Shown here: positions 23,039 through 31,244 of the stretch, piece by piece | Layout of the letters: the number at the start of each line of letters is the position of its first letter | Position numbering within the stretch: position 1 is the stretch's first letter | DNA from: Armatimonadota bacterium | Lineage (GTDB): Bacteria; Armatimonadota; Zipacnadia; Zipacnadales; VGFC01 | Length of the DNA: 34,242 bases | Assembly: GCA_016869045.1 (NCBI GenBank) | Contig: VGFC01000026.1 | Span: forward strand, 1-34,242 | Direction of reading: 5' to 3' | The notes under the pieces: model-generated | Seen by the model: the letters and a program-made list of their open reading frames with translations, nothing else | Told to the model about the DNA's origin: nothing | Database searches by the model: none | Position numbers and translations under genes: made by a program

Positions 23039-25303
23039 GTGCACTGTGAGACTTGTGGAGGTCCTGTGATCGACCGATTGGCCTCGACCGTGCCGCTGGA
23101 GCGCGCCGCGAAGCGGCCGCTCTTCCTCGACTGGATCGCGGACGAATACCGAGAGGCCTTTGGGGTGCCCGTCGTGAGGGCCGACATGCAGCGGCTGGCG
23201 GAGTGCCTGGGCGGGCATGTCCTGGTTTGCGACACCTGCCGCAAGAGGTTTGGCATTGCCGCCTCAAGCGCTGGTGCGAAAGAGCCTCCTCCGGTGGTGC
23301 ACGACGAGGCCCCAAGCCCGGCCGCAGTGGGCGGAGTCCCCCCTGCGACCATCGACCAATGCCTCGCTGACCTTGGCTCGGCCGATGCCCTCCTGGCCGA
23401 CCAAGCGGTAGAGGCGCTCGTCGCGCAGGGCAGGGCGAGCGTTCCGCCTCTGCTTGAGTGGGTCCGCACCTACGAGGGTGACCGCTCCGCGGGCCTGCGG
23501 GCGCTCGGCGCGCTTCGTGCGTCGGAGGCTGCGGACGTCCTCGTGGACGTGTACCTGCATGGCCGGGCCTGGGAGCAGTTGCATGCCCAACGGGCGTTGG
23601 CGGCGATTGGGCCCGACTGCCTTCCGGCCATCGGAACGATGTTCGCATCCGACGCCTCGACCTCCGAGGATGGTCGCCGGAGGCTGCTCGCGGTGCTGGG
23701 CCACTGGGGCGGCCCGGCGCTGTCGCTGGCTATCGGCCAACTCCAACATGAGCGGCCGCAAGTCCGGCAGGCGGCGGTGATGGCTCTGGAGCTCTGCCCC
23801 GAGCCGAGGTGCGTCGCACCGCTGATCCCTCTCCTGGCCGATCCCGTCAGAGGCATTCGGCGGTCCGTTGCCGTGCTGCTTGGACGTATCGGAGACGGCG
23901 CCGCCGTGTCGGCGCTCGTCCAGGCGCTCGACGACCCGGCGCTCGAGGTGCGGACAGCCGCCATGTGGGCTCTGGTTCGCCTGGGCCAGCCCGTGTCCGA
24001 GGAGCCCGTCCTGCTCGCCGCCGGCAAGAAGGCGGAGCTATGGCTCGCGGCCGCGTTGCTGCAACTGGGAGGGCAAACCAGGCAGCAGACCGAGACGCTC
24101 CTTGCCGACCTCGGGAAGCCTATTCGGCTCGACGTATCGATATCCGAGCGCGTCGCTGCCGGAGTGGCGGCTGCCAGGCAGTCGCTCGTGGAGGGCGCCA
24201 TCGAGGCGGCGATCGAGCAGTCACAGGTCGTGTGCCTGGAGGCGCCCCTGGAGGCTGCGCCACTTGTCGCTCTCGCCCAGTCTCAATCCAAGGCTGGGCG
24301 GTGGGACGGCGCCGTGGACACACTCACCAAGCTGATCTTCATGGACCCCTTCGGTGCCCGCGGGCACCACAACCTGGGTGTAGCGGAGTACCGGCTGGGC
24401 CGGACGTCCGCCGCCGCGGAACAGTGGCGACAGGCACTGCTCTTGGAGCCGGACCACCCAGGGGCGAAGGAGGCGCTATCACGAGCGCAGCCGGACGAGG
24501 TCGCTAGGAGCGTGAGGGTCTGCCTCGCGCACCCTGCGCGCCGGACGGAGGACGAATGCGCCGCCTGCCGCGTGCCCCTGTGTCGCGATTGCTCGTATGC
24601 AGGCCCCCAGGCCCTCTACTGCGAGCGGCACATGCCTCCTGTAGCGGAGGCGAACCGAGCAGTAGCGGCCAGCCACCTTCACGAAGCTCGCACGCAACTG
24701 GTCGAACTGCATTTCGAACTCGCGCCGGAACGGCTGGACATGGCGGCGGAGGTGTTCGGCCCGGCGGCCGCCGTCACGATCGCCATGGCGCTCGGCGTTG
24801 ACGGAGCGCTCGTTCACCGGCTCACCCGCGGGATCAGCGGCAAGACGTCCGACCAACGTGCCCGTGACCTCATGGCTTCCGCCAGAGCCCATGTGCGGCA
24901 CGCTCTGGGCCGGGACCCAACGCTTGAGGAGGCGGCTCTGCTGCTGCTCGACCTGGGCGAACTCGCCCATGCGACCGGGCACCCGGACCTGGTCCCCAAG
25001 GCAGAGCGCGCGAGCGCCCTTCACGCGTGCGCCAGCCACGCCCCAAGGGCTCTGGCCGCGCAATTCCTCTGCCGCTGCGAGTCCAACTGCGACGAGGCCC
25101 TGTGGACCTACTTCGTTCGTCTCTGCCGGCTGCAGCCCACCCCATGGGATGCCGCGACCGGACGGGTCATCGATCAGGCCATCGAGAAGGGCTACGGCCC
25201 CGCAGTCGCCACTTACCTGCGTGGGGTGCTCGAACGCCTCCCGCGCCACTCACCAGAGCGCCGGCAGTGCAGCTCGAGGATCCGCGCCATCGAAGCCGGC
25301 TAG
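23039..25303 (+). CDS. Zinc-finger / HEAT-repeat / TPR / B-box-like multidomain protein
   Basis: 754 aa, no signal or membrane segment. The GTG start has GAGGAGGGGAG upstream. Domains in order: an N-terminal cysteine pair set (C3-ET-C6 and C64-DT-C67), probably one zinc site; HEAT-like repeats at about 105-345 (VRQAAVMALELCPEPRCVAP, IRRSVAVLLGRIGDG, VRTAAMWALVRLG); TPR-like helices at about 380-480 (GRWDGAVDTLTKLIFMDP, GHHNLGVAEYRLGRTSAA); a B-box-like zinc finger with C495-x2-H498, C507-x2-C510, C515-x2-C518, C528-x2-H531; then a helical C-terminal region without recognisable family. This is a protein-binding scaffold rather than an enzyme. B-box fingers are mostly studied in eukaryotic TRIM proteins, although short bacterial examples exist. 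The PQQ-propeller gene follows after 44 bases. Confidence 0.8.
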   Translation: MHCETCGGPVIDRLASTVPLERAAKRPLFLDWIADEYREAFGVPVVRADMQRLAECLGGHVLVCDTCRKRFGIAASSAGAKEPPPVVHDEAPSPAAVGGVPPATIDQCLADLGSADALLADQAVEALVAQGRASVPPLLEWVRTYEGDRSAGLRALGALRASEAADVLVDVYLHGRAWEQLHAQRALAAIGPDCLPAIGTMFASDASTSEDGRRRLLAVLGHWGGPALSLAIGQLQHERPQVRQAAVMALELCPEPRCVAPLIPLLADPVRGIRRSVAVLLGRIGDGAAVSALVQALDDPALEVRTAAMWALVRLGQPVSEEPVLLAAGKKAELWLAAALLQLGGQTRQQTETLLADLGKPIRLDVSISERVAAGVAAARQSLVEGAIEAAIEQSQVVCLEAPLEAAPLVALAQSQSKAGRWDGAVDTLTKLIFMDPFGARGHHNLGVAEYRLGRTSAAAEQWRQALLLEPDHPGAKEALSRAQPDEVARSVRVCLAHPARRTEDECAACRVPLCRDCSYAGPQALYCERHMPPVAEANRAVAASHLHEARTQLVELHFELAPERLDMAAEVFGPAAAVTIAMALGVDGALVHRLTRGISGKTSDQRARDLMASARAHVRHALGRDPTLEEAALLLLDLGELAHATGHPDLVPKAERASALHACASHAPRALAAQFLCRCESNCDEALWTYFVRLCRLQPTPWDAATGRVIDQAIEKGYGPAVATYLRGVLERLPRHSPERRQCSSRIRAIEAG

Positions 25304-25347
25304 CCTGCCCGACGTCCGCCAGTTCCTGTTCCAGGAGGAGGAGCACC

Positions 25348-28300
25348 ATGCCACTGAAGCGTGTCATTGCCGTTGGCGTCCTCATTTCGGGTGCAGCGCT
25401 CGTGCTGCACGCGTTGGCGTCCGCGCAGGACGACGATGTCGCGACACTTGCCCAGCGCATCCTAAAGGCGACGGGCGTCAAGGGCGGTCTCATCGTCCAT
25501 GTCGGCTGCGGGGATGGACGGCTAACGGCTGCCCTCCACGTCAACGACAGCTACATGGTCCAAGGGCTGGAGAAAACCGACGCGGATGTGCAGAAGGCGC
25601 GCGCCGCGATACAGGGGCAGGGGCTCTACGGGCCGGTCGCGGTGGATCGTTGGGACGGCGCCCATCTCCCGTACGCCGACAACCTGGTGAACCTGCTGGT
25701 CTGCACGGACGGCAGCCTGCCCGACATCGCCGAAGTAACGCGCGCGCTCGCGCCGACCGGCATGGCCTTCGTGCGGCGCGACGGGCAGTGGCGCAAGACG
25801 ATCAAGCCCCGACCGAGCGACATCGACGAGTGGACCCACTACCTGCACGATTCCACCGGCAACCCGGTCGCCAGGGACGAAGTGGTCGGCCCGCCACGCG
25901 GCTTGCAGTGGGTCGCCGGCCCGCGCTGGGCCCGTCACCACGACCACATGGCCAGCATGACCTCCCTCGTCACAGCCAACGGGCGCTTGTTCTACGTCCT
26001 CGATGAGGGCCCCACCGCCTCGATCCAGCTCCCCAGCAAGTGGCGGCTCATCGCTCGCGACGCGTTCAGCGGGACGCCCCTGTGGAAGCGCGAGATCTCC
26101 ACCTGGAACACGCAGCAGTGGCCGCTGAAGAGCGGCCCTGCGCATCTCCTCCGTCGCCTGGTCGCGGTGGATGACACGGTGTTCGTGACCCTCTCCCTGG
26201 ATGGCCCGGTCTTGGCGCTTGATGCCGCGACCGGCGAGACCATGCGGACCTTCGCAGGCAGCGAGGGCTCAGGGGAGATCGTCGTCACCGGCAACACGCT
26301 CTTGGCCATCAAGGCCGCCGATGCATCGAAGCTCCTGCAGTGGCGTCGGCGCGATACGTACGTCTGGGACAACTCCAACCGCGCCAACCGCGAGTGGGCC
26401 TGGAACGGCGAGCCCGGCGGCATTACCGCCTATGACCTCGAATCGGGAAGACAGCTCTGGCGGGCTGAGCAGCCCGTCGCCCCGTGCTCACCGGCAGCGG
26501 ATGCGACCCGCGTCGTCTTCTACGACGGCGCGAAGGCCATCGCCCTGAGCCTAACGGACGGCAAGCCGCTCTGGGAGAGTGAGCCGATCAAGGCCACGGT
26601 GCCTGTGGTCACGAGCACGGGCGTCCGCGTGTTGCTCTACCAGGATGTGGTCTTGCTCGCCGGCAACAACGGCACGATGACCGCCCTCTCGGCGACGGAC
26701 GGCCACAAGCTCTGGGAAGCTCCTCAGCTCCCGTCCGGCCACCAATCCCTCAGGGACCTATTCGTCGTCGGTGGGATCGTCTGGACGGGCGCCATCGCGG
26801 CGGGCAACGACCCGGGCAACTTCGTTGGCTATGACCCTCTCACCGGGGAAGTGAAGAGCGAGTTCCCCTGCGACGCGCAGACCTACTGGTTCCATCACCG
26901 CTGCTACCCGAGCAAGGCGACGGATCGCTACCTGCTGACCTCCCGTACGGGCGTCGAGTTCATCGACCCCGCAGCGAAGCACTGGGAGCCTCACCACTGG
27001 GTGCGCGGCGGCTGCATCTACGGCGTGCTGCCGGCCAACGGCATGCTGTACGCACCGATGCAGTCGTGTGGCTGCTACCTCGAGTCAAAGCTGAACGGCT
27101 TCAGCGCCCTGACTCCCGTTCCCGCCGCGCAACCCGACGCAGCGCTATTGACCGACGAAGCCCGCCTGGAGCGCGGCCCGGCCTACGGTTACCAGTCCGA
27201 GGAGGCAACCGCGCCGGGCGACTGGCCGACCTATCGGCACGACGAGGGCCGTAGCGGTGCAACCTCGGCTGCCGCCTCATTGACCCCAGACGCTGCCTGG
27301 AAAGCGCAGATCGGCGGCCGCCTGACGCCGCCCGTCGTCGCGAACGGACAGGTCCTCGTCGCCTCCATTGACGCGCACACACTACACGCTCTCGACGCGA
27401 GAACCGGCACAGCCCTCTGGACCTACACCGCTGGCGGCCGGATCGACTCCCCTCCGACCCTGTATCGCGGCCTCGTGCTCTTCGGCTCGGCGGATGGGCA
27501 CGTGTACGCGCTGCGCGCCTCTGACGGCGCCCTGTCGTGGCGCTACCGGGCCGCGCCGATGGACCGGCGGGTCGTGGCCTTCGATCAGCTCGAGTCCGCC
27601 TGGCCCGTCCATGGCAGCGTCCTGATCCACAACGGTACGCTCTACTGCACGGCGGGCCGCTCGATCTTCCTGGACGGCGGCATTCGGCTGCTCAGGCTCG
27701 ATCCCCTCACCGGAAGCAAGCTCTCCGAGACCGTCATGGACGAGCGCGATCCCGACACCGGGGAGAACATGCAGACCCAGGTGAAAGGCCTGCACATGCC
27801 CGTTGCCCTCTCGGACGTCCTCTCCTCGGACGGGCAGTACATCTACATGCGCTCACAGAAGATCGACCCGGAGGGCAAGCGGCTGGAGATACCCGTCGAG
27901 ACCGTCGATCAGCAGCCCGCCGAGGGCTCGCACCTGTTCTGTCAGATCGGTTTCCTCGATGACTCCTGGTACCACCGCTCCTTCTGGACCTTCGGCCGGC
28001 GGGTGGCCGGCGGCTACGGCGGCTGGTTCCAGGCCGAGCGGATGGTGCCGTCGGGGCGCATCCTCGTGTTCGACGACCAGCGGGTCTACGGCTACGGGCG
28101 CAAGCCCGAGTACTTCGTCAACGCCTCGGTGCTCGAGTACCAGCTCTTCGCCGCCGAGAAGTACGTCACTCCCGAGGCCATCCAGCGCGTGCAGAAGGCC
28201 AATGGCGAGATGAACGCGCGGTTGGACAAGAACGCCGCCAACGTCTCGGACTGGAAGCTGCGGCGCTACTTCCCCATCGAGGACCTGACGGCGGCCCGCT

Positions 28301-29241
28301 ACCCGTGGATCGTGAGTCAGCCCTCGCTGCAGGTGCGTGCGATGACCCTCGCCGGGGACACGCTCTATGTGGCCGGCCATCCGGACTTCATCGACGAGCG
28401 CCAGGCCTTCCGCCTGCCCGACGATCCCGACGTCCAGGCCCGCCTGATCAAGCAGGCCGAAGCCCTCGACGGCAAGTACGGCGGCCGATTCTGGGTCGTC
28501 TCCGCCGCCGAGGGCAAGCCCCTCGCGCGCTACTCGCTCCCCAGCCCGCCGGTCTTCGACGGCCTCATCGCGGCAGACGGGCGGCTGTTCATGGCCACCC
28601 TGGATGGCGCCCTGCTCTGCCTCGGCCCCGGTTCAACGACCGGCCTGCAGCCCCTGGATGAGGCCGAGCCGCTGCAGACCATCTCCGACGAACCCGAGGA
28701 GCCCAACTACCTCAAGCCGCCCGAGGTGGACAAGAGCGCCGACTTTGGGACCGTGTCCGGCTGCCGCGTCGTCGAGGCGCCCCTCGGTTACCGCCTCCAG
28801 GCGAAGGGTGAGAAGACGGTCTGCCTCGCTCTCAACCAGCTGCAGGCGCCCCTGACCGGCAAGATCGTCCTCAGCACCAGAATCCGCGTCAAGGATGGCA
28901 CGGGCTTCCTCCAGAACGGGTTCGTCGCCTTCGGTGACGGTCCGGCGGACGCCCAGCTTGTGAAGTGCGGGATCCGCTTCCGGCCCCAGACCGCGCTCAT
29001 CATTGAGGACGAACTCGCGACCGGCGCCAAGACGACCAGCGCCAAGGTGGACGCGCCTATGGGGAAGGTCACGGACTTGACCGTGACCATCGACCTCGAC
29101 CAGCAGACCGTGTCGTTCACGACCTGCGGCGTGACCCTCGAGGCCAAGCTCGCTCGCCCCCTCGCCTCGATCACGCACGTTGGCTTCGCCGCCGACAGCG
29201 CCATCGTGGAGGTGAGTCCCCTGCAGGTCGGGAAGCCATAG
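25348..29241 (+). CDS. Exported methyltransferase-like / PQQ-type beta-propeller protein
   Basis: About 1297 aa from ATG 25348, which follows AGGAGGAGGAG; an earlier in-frame ATG at 25027 would overlap the HEAT/TPR gene. A signal-like N-terminus (RVIAVGVLISGAALVLHALASAQ) precedes a short class I methyltransferase-like fold: IVHVGCGDGRLTAAL (49-63) resembles SAM motif I, QGLEKT (72-77) the acidic strand-2 end, and YADNLVNLLVCTDG the post-motif strand. The linker DIDEWTHYLHDSTGNPVARD is followed by PQQ/BamB-type propeller blades (LDAATGETMRTFAGSEGSG, LDARTGTALWTYTAGG, GHVYALRASDGALSWRY) to about 1100. The last 130 residues look like a concanavalin/LamG-like sheet (GKIVLSTRIRVKDGTGFLQ). If exported, the methyltransferase fold would lack SAM and may be a relic or a binding domain. 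Related combinations are common in Planctomycetota-like genomes, function unknown. Confidence 0.82.
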   Translation: MPLKRVIAVGVLISGAALVLHALASAQDDDVATLAQRILKATGVKGGLIVHVGCGDGRLTAALHVNDSYMVQGLEKTDADVQKARAAIQGQGLYGPVAVDRWDGAHLPYADNLVNLLVCTDGSLPDIAEVTRALAPTGMAFVRRDGQWRKTIKPRPSDIDEWTHYLHDSTGNPVARDEVVGPPRGLQWVAGPRWARHHDHMASMTSLVTANGRLFYVLDEGPTASIQLPSKWRLIARDAFSGTPLWKREISTWNTQQWPLKSGPAHLLRRLVAVDDTVFVTLSLDGPVLALDAATGETMRTFAGSEGSGEIVVTGNTLLAIKAADASKLLQWRRRDTYVWDNSNRANREWAWNGEPGGITAYDLESGRQLWRAEQPVAPCSPAADATRVVFYDGAKAIALSLTDGKPLWESEPIKATVPVVTSTGVRVLLYQDVVLLAGNNGTMTALSATDGHKLWEAPQLPSGHQSLRDLFVVGGIVWTGAIAAGNDPGNFVGYDPLTGEVKSEFPCDAQTYWFHHRCYPSKATDRYLLTSRTGVEFIDPAAKHWEPHHWVRGGCIYGVLPANGMLYAPMQSCGCYLESKLNGFSALTPVPAAQPDAALLTDEARLERGPAYGYQSEEATAPGDWPTYRHDEGRSGATSAAASLTPDAAWKAQIGGRLTPPVVANGQVLVASIDAHTLHALDARTGTALWTYTAGGRIDSPPTLYRGLVLFGSADGHVYALRASDGALSWRYRAAPMDRRVVAFDQLESAWPVHGSVLIHNGTLYCTAGRSIFLDGGIRLLRLDPLTGSKLSETVMDERDPDTGENMQTQVKGLHMPVALSDVLSSDGQYIYMRSQKIDPEGKRLEIPVETVDQQPAEGSHLFCQIGFLDDSWYHRSFWTFGRRVAGGYGGWFQAERMVPSGRILVFDDQRVYGYGRKPEYFVNASVLEYQLFAAEKYVTPEAIQRVQKANGEMNARLDKNAANVSDWKLRRYFPIEDLTAARYPWIVSQPSLQVRAMTLAGDTLYVAGHPDFIDERQAFRLPDDPDVQARLIKQAEALDGKYGGRFWVVSAAEGKPLARYSLPSPPVFDGLIAADGRLFMATLDGALLCLGPGSTTGLQPLDEAEPLQTISDEPEEPNYLKPPEVDKSADFGTVSGCRVVEAPLGYRLQAKGEKTVCLALNQLQAPLTGKIVLSTRIRVKDGTGFLQNGFVAFGDGPADAQLVKCGIRFRPQTALIIEDELATGAKTTSAKVDAPMGKVTDLTVTIDLDQQTVSFTTCGVTLEAKLARPLASITHVGFAADSAIVEVSPLQVGKP

Positions 29242-29265
29242 AGGACCAGAGGGACCCTTGTCTCT

Positions 29266-30945
29266 ATGAGCGAGACGCCTCCTGACTCACCCTCCACCTC
29301 TTGGCTCGCGCGCTTCTGGCCGCGACATGCCACGCCCGTGGTCTTCGCCGCCTCCTGCCTGGTGTACGGCCTCGGCCTCGGTCGCCTCGGGCTGGTCTCG
29401 CGGGACGAGCCGCGCTACTGCGTGGTCGCCTGGGGGATGGTGGCGAGCGGCGACTTCGTGACCCCTCGGTTCAACGGTGCGGTCTACCTCGACAAGCCCC
29501 CGATGCTGCACTGGATGAACGCGGCCAGCTTCGCGCTGCTCGGGAAGAACGAGTTCGCCGCTCGCCTGCCCACCATGCTGACGGCGGCCCTCTGCACGGC
29601 ACTTGTCTACGCGATGGCGCGCCACGCGTTTGGCCATCGCCAGGGGCTGCTCGCCGCGGCGGTCCTGGCCTCCTGCGGCGTCTGGTTCGGCATGGCCCGC
29701 TATGTCCGCTTCGACACGCCTCTGGCCCTCGCCGTCACCGCGGCCGCCTGGTGGGCCTGGCTGGCGTCGGAGAAGGGCCCCGAGGGCCGTCACTACTACG
29801 TCCTCGCTGCCGTCGCCGCCGCGCTCGGAATCCTGGTCAAGGGTCCCATCGCTCTCGTGATAGCCGGCGGCGCCTTCGTCATCTACCTCGCGCTCGTGCA
29901 CCGGCTCCGCGCCCTCGCCCAGGTGCCCTGGCTCCCGGTACTGGCGGTCTTCGCGCTCATCGTGGTGCCCTGGTTCGCCGTCTGCGAGCGCGCCAATCCC
30001 GGCTCGACGGCCTTCTTCCTCGGCCACGAGAACCTCTGGCGCATCACCCGCCAGGTGATCGCGCCCGGGCAGCAGCCCTGGTGGCATGTCATCGTGTTCC
30101 TGGTCGGCGGAGTCATCCCGTGGACCGTCTGCGTCCCCGGCGCCGTCTGGCAGGCCCTCCGCGAAGCGCGCGGCCCCGACTCCCCGGCGCGCCGGCTGTC
30201 CGTCCTCTTGCTCATCTGGGTCGCGCTCACGGTCCTCGTCTACATCCCGCCGCCTGTGAAGTTCTTCCAGTACATCATCCCCGCCATCCCGGCGCTGGCG
30301 ATGCTGGTTGCCCGGCACGTCGCGGGCCCCGGCGGGCGTTGGAGCCTCCTCGCGCTCGGCGCGTTCCTCGCCGCCGCCGGCGTTGGCGTGCCGTTCTTCG
30401 TCCCGCGGTTCCTGACGTTATGTGGGCTACCCACGGTACCGCTCATCCCCGTGGCAACCGCCCTTGGTCTCCTGGCCGGCGGAGCGGTCATTTGGTCCAC
30501 GCTTCGCGGCCGGCGGGGGATTGCCGTGGCCGCGGCCGCCGTCTGGACCCTCGGCCTGCTGCACCTCGCCTCATACGTCGCGAAGGACTGCAACCCGTAC
30601 TACGTCTCCGACAAGGTCCCCCTCCTCACGGCCGCCCGCTACGCACGCCACGGCGAGACCCTCGTCTGCTATGGCTACACGCCCTGCGCGTCGGTCTTCT
30701 ACTACCCGTACCGCGTCATCACGGTCGGCTACTTCGTCCCCGAGTACGACTATCCGGGCAATGAGGGCCGGCTCGGCGGGCTGTACTACCCCTACGAGCA
30801 GGCGGAGGCCGTCTTCAGCCGCCCGCCTGCGATGGTCGGCATCGTTCGCAGCCGTGAGTGGGCGGAGCTGCAGACCCGCGCGCCGAGTCGGGTGCAGTTC
30901 CTTGAGCGCTGCGAGCCCTACGTGATCTTCCGCACCGTGCCCTGA
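29266..30945 (+). CDS. GT39/ArnT-like membrane glycosyltransferase
   Basis: 559 aa, polytopic inner-membrane protein of the ArnT/PMT superfamily, which transfers a sugar from a polyprenyl-phosphate donor to an acceptor on the outer side of the membrane. The signature is clear: LGLVSRDEPRY with catalytic-type D47-E48, MVASGDFVTPRFNGAVYLDKPPMLHW (56-83) with K77-PP, then NEFAARLPTM. Roughly a dozen hydrophobic helices follow, and a soluble C-terminal part after about 430 (YAKDCNPYYVSD-like, YYPYRVITVGYFVPEYDYPG). The acceptor (lipid A, protein or cell-wall glycan) is unknown. It starts 24 bases after the PQQ-propeller stop with only a weak ribosome site (GAGGGA about 14 bases upstream), so it is probably translated from the same transcript. 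Confidence 0.92.
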   Translation: MSETPPDSPSTSWLARFWPRHATPVVFAASCLVYGLGLGRLGLVSRDEPRYCVVAWGMVASGDFVTPRFNGAVYLDKPPMLHWMNAASFALLGKNEFAARLPTMLTAALCTALVYAMARHAFGHRQGLLAAAVLASCGVWFGMARYVRFDTPLALAVTAAAWWAWLASEKGPEGRHYYVLAAVAAALGILVKGPIALVIAGGAFVIYLALVHRLRALAQVPWLPVLAVFALIVVPWFAVCERANPGSTAFFLGHENLWRITRQVIAPGQQPWWHVIVFLVGGVIPWTVCVPGAVWQALREARGPDSPARRLSVLLLIWVALTVLVYIPPPVKFFQYIIPAIPALAMLVARHVAGPGGRWSLLALGAFLAAAGVGVPFFVPRFLTLCGLPTVPLIPVATALGLLAGGAVIWSTLRGRRGIAVAAAAVWTLGLLHLASYVAKDCNPYYVSDKVPLLTAARYARHGETLVCYGYTPCASVFYYPYRVITVGYFVPEYDYPGNEGRLGGLYYPYEQAEAVFSRPPAMVGIVRSREWAELQTRAPSRVQFLERCEPYVIFRTVP

Positions 30946-31078
30946 CCCTCGCACGAGCAAGGCCGTCGGCAACTGGCGGGTAGAGCGATCGGAGCCCAAA
31001 GCGCGCCTCAGGCAGGAAACTTGCACAGCGACGCAGAAGTGTATCGTAGTCGGGAAGTCAGGTCAGGGGGTGCATGCC

Positions 31079-31150
31079 ATGAGACTGCTCATTGGTCTGC
31101 TGCTCGCGCTTGCGACACTTGGGCTGATACTCGCCGGGTGCTCGCCGTGA
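31079..31150 (+). CDS. Predicted 23-residue lipoprotein
   Basis: A very small frame: ATG at 31079, TGA at 31148-31150, 23 residues (MRLLIGLLLALATLGLILAG then CSP). It is a complete lipoprotein signal: basic second residue, uninterrupted hydrophobic core and lipobox L-A-G-C at 18-21, leaving only Cys-Ser-Pro after cleavage. AGGGGG lies eight bases before the ATG. A weak promoter-like pair (TTGCAC 31021-31026 and TATCGT 31042-31047, 15-base spacing) lies upstream. Proteins this small are often entericidin-like or regulatory, but none of those families is matched. A GC-rich hairpin follows 13 bases after the stop. It could also be a remnant of a longer lipoprotein gene. Confidence 0.6.
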   Translation: MRLLIGLLLALATLGLILAGCSP

Positions 31151-31163
31151 AACTAGCCCCACG

Positions 31164-31179
31164 GCCGGCGGTCGCCGGC
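31164..31179. terminator. GC-rich hairpin between convergent genes
   Basis: GCCGGC, loop GGTC and GCCGGC form a 6-bp perfect stem in the 94-bp gap between the 23-aa lipoprotein frame and the convergent DUF6785-type gene. No T tract follows in either direction, so it is at best a weak two-way terminator. Nothing else is evident in the gap. Confidence 0.3.
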
Positions 31180-31244
31180 TGAGAACGAGACGCATGGCAG
31201 GCGTTCCGCCAAGGGTGGGGCGCCTGTCGGCGTTCTCCGCTCGC

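Noticed and set aside
25027-25347. Earlier start for the PQQ-propeller gene
   Set aside because: It would overlap the HEAT/TPR gene, while ATG 25348 has a strong ribosome site and a signal peptide.
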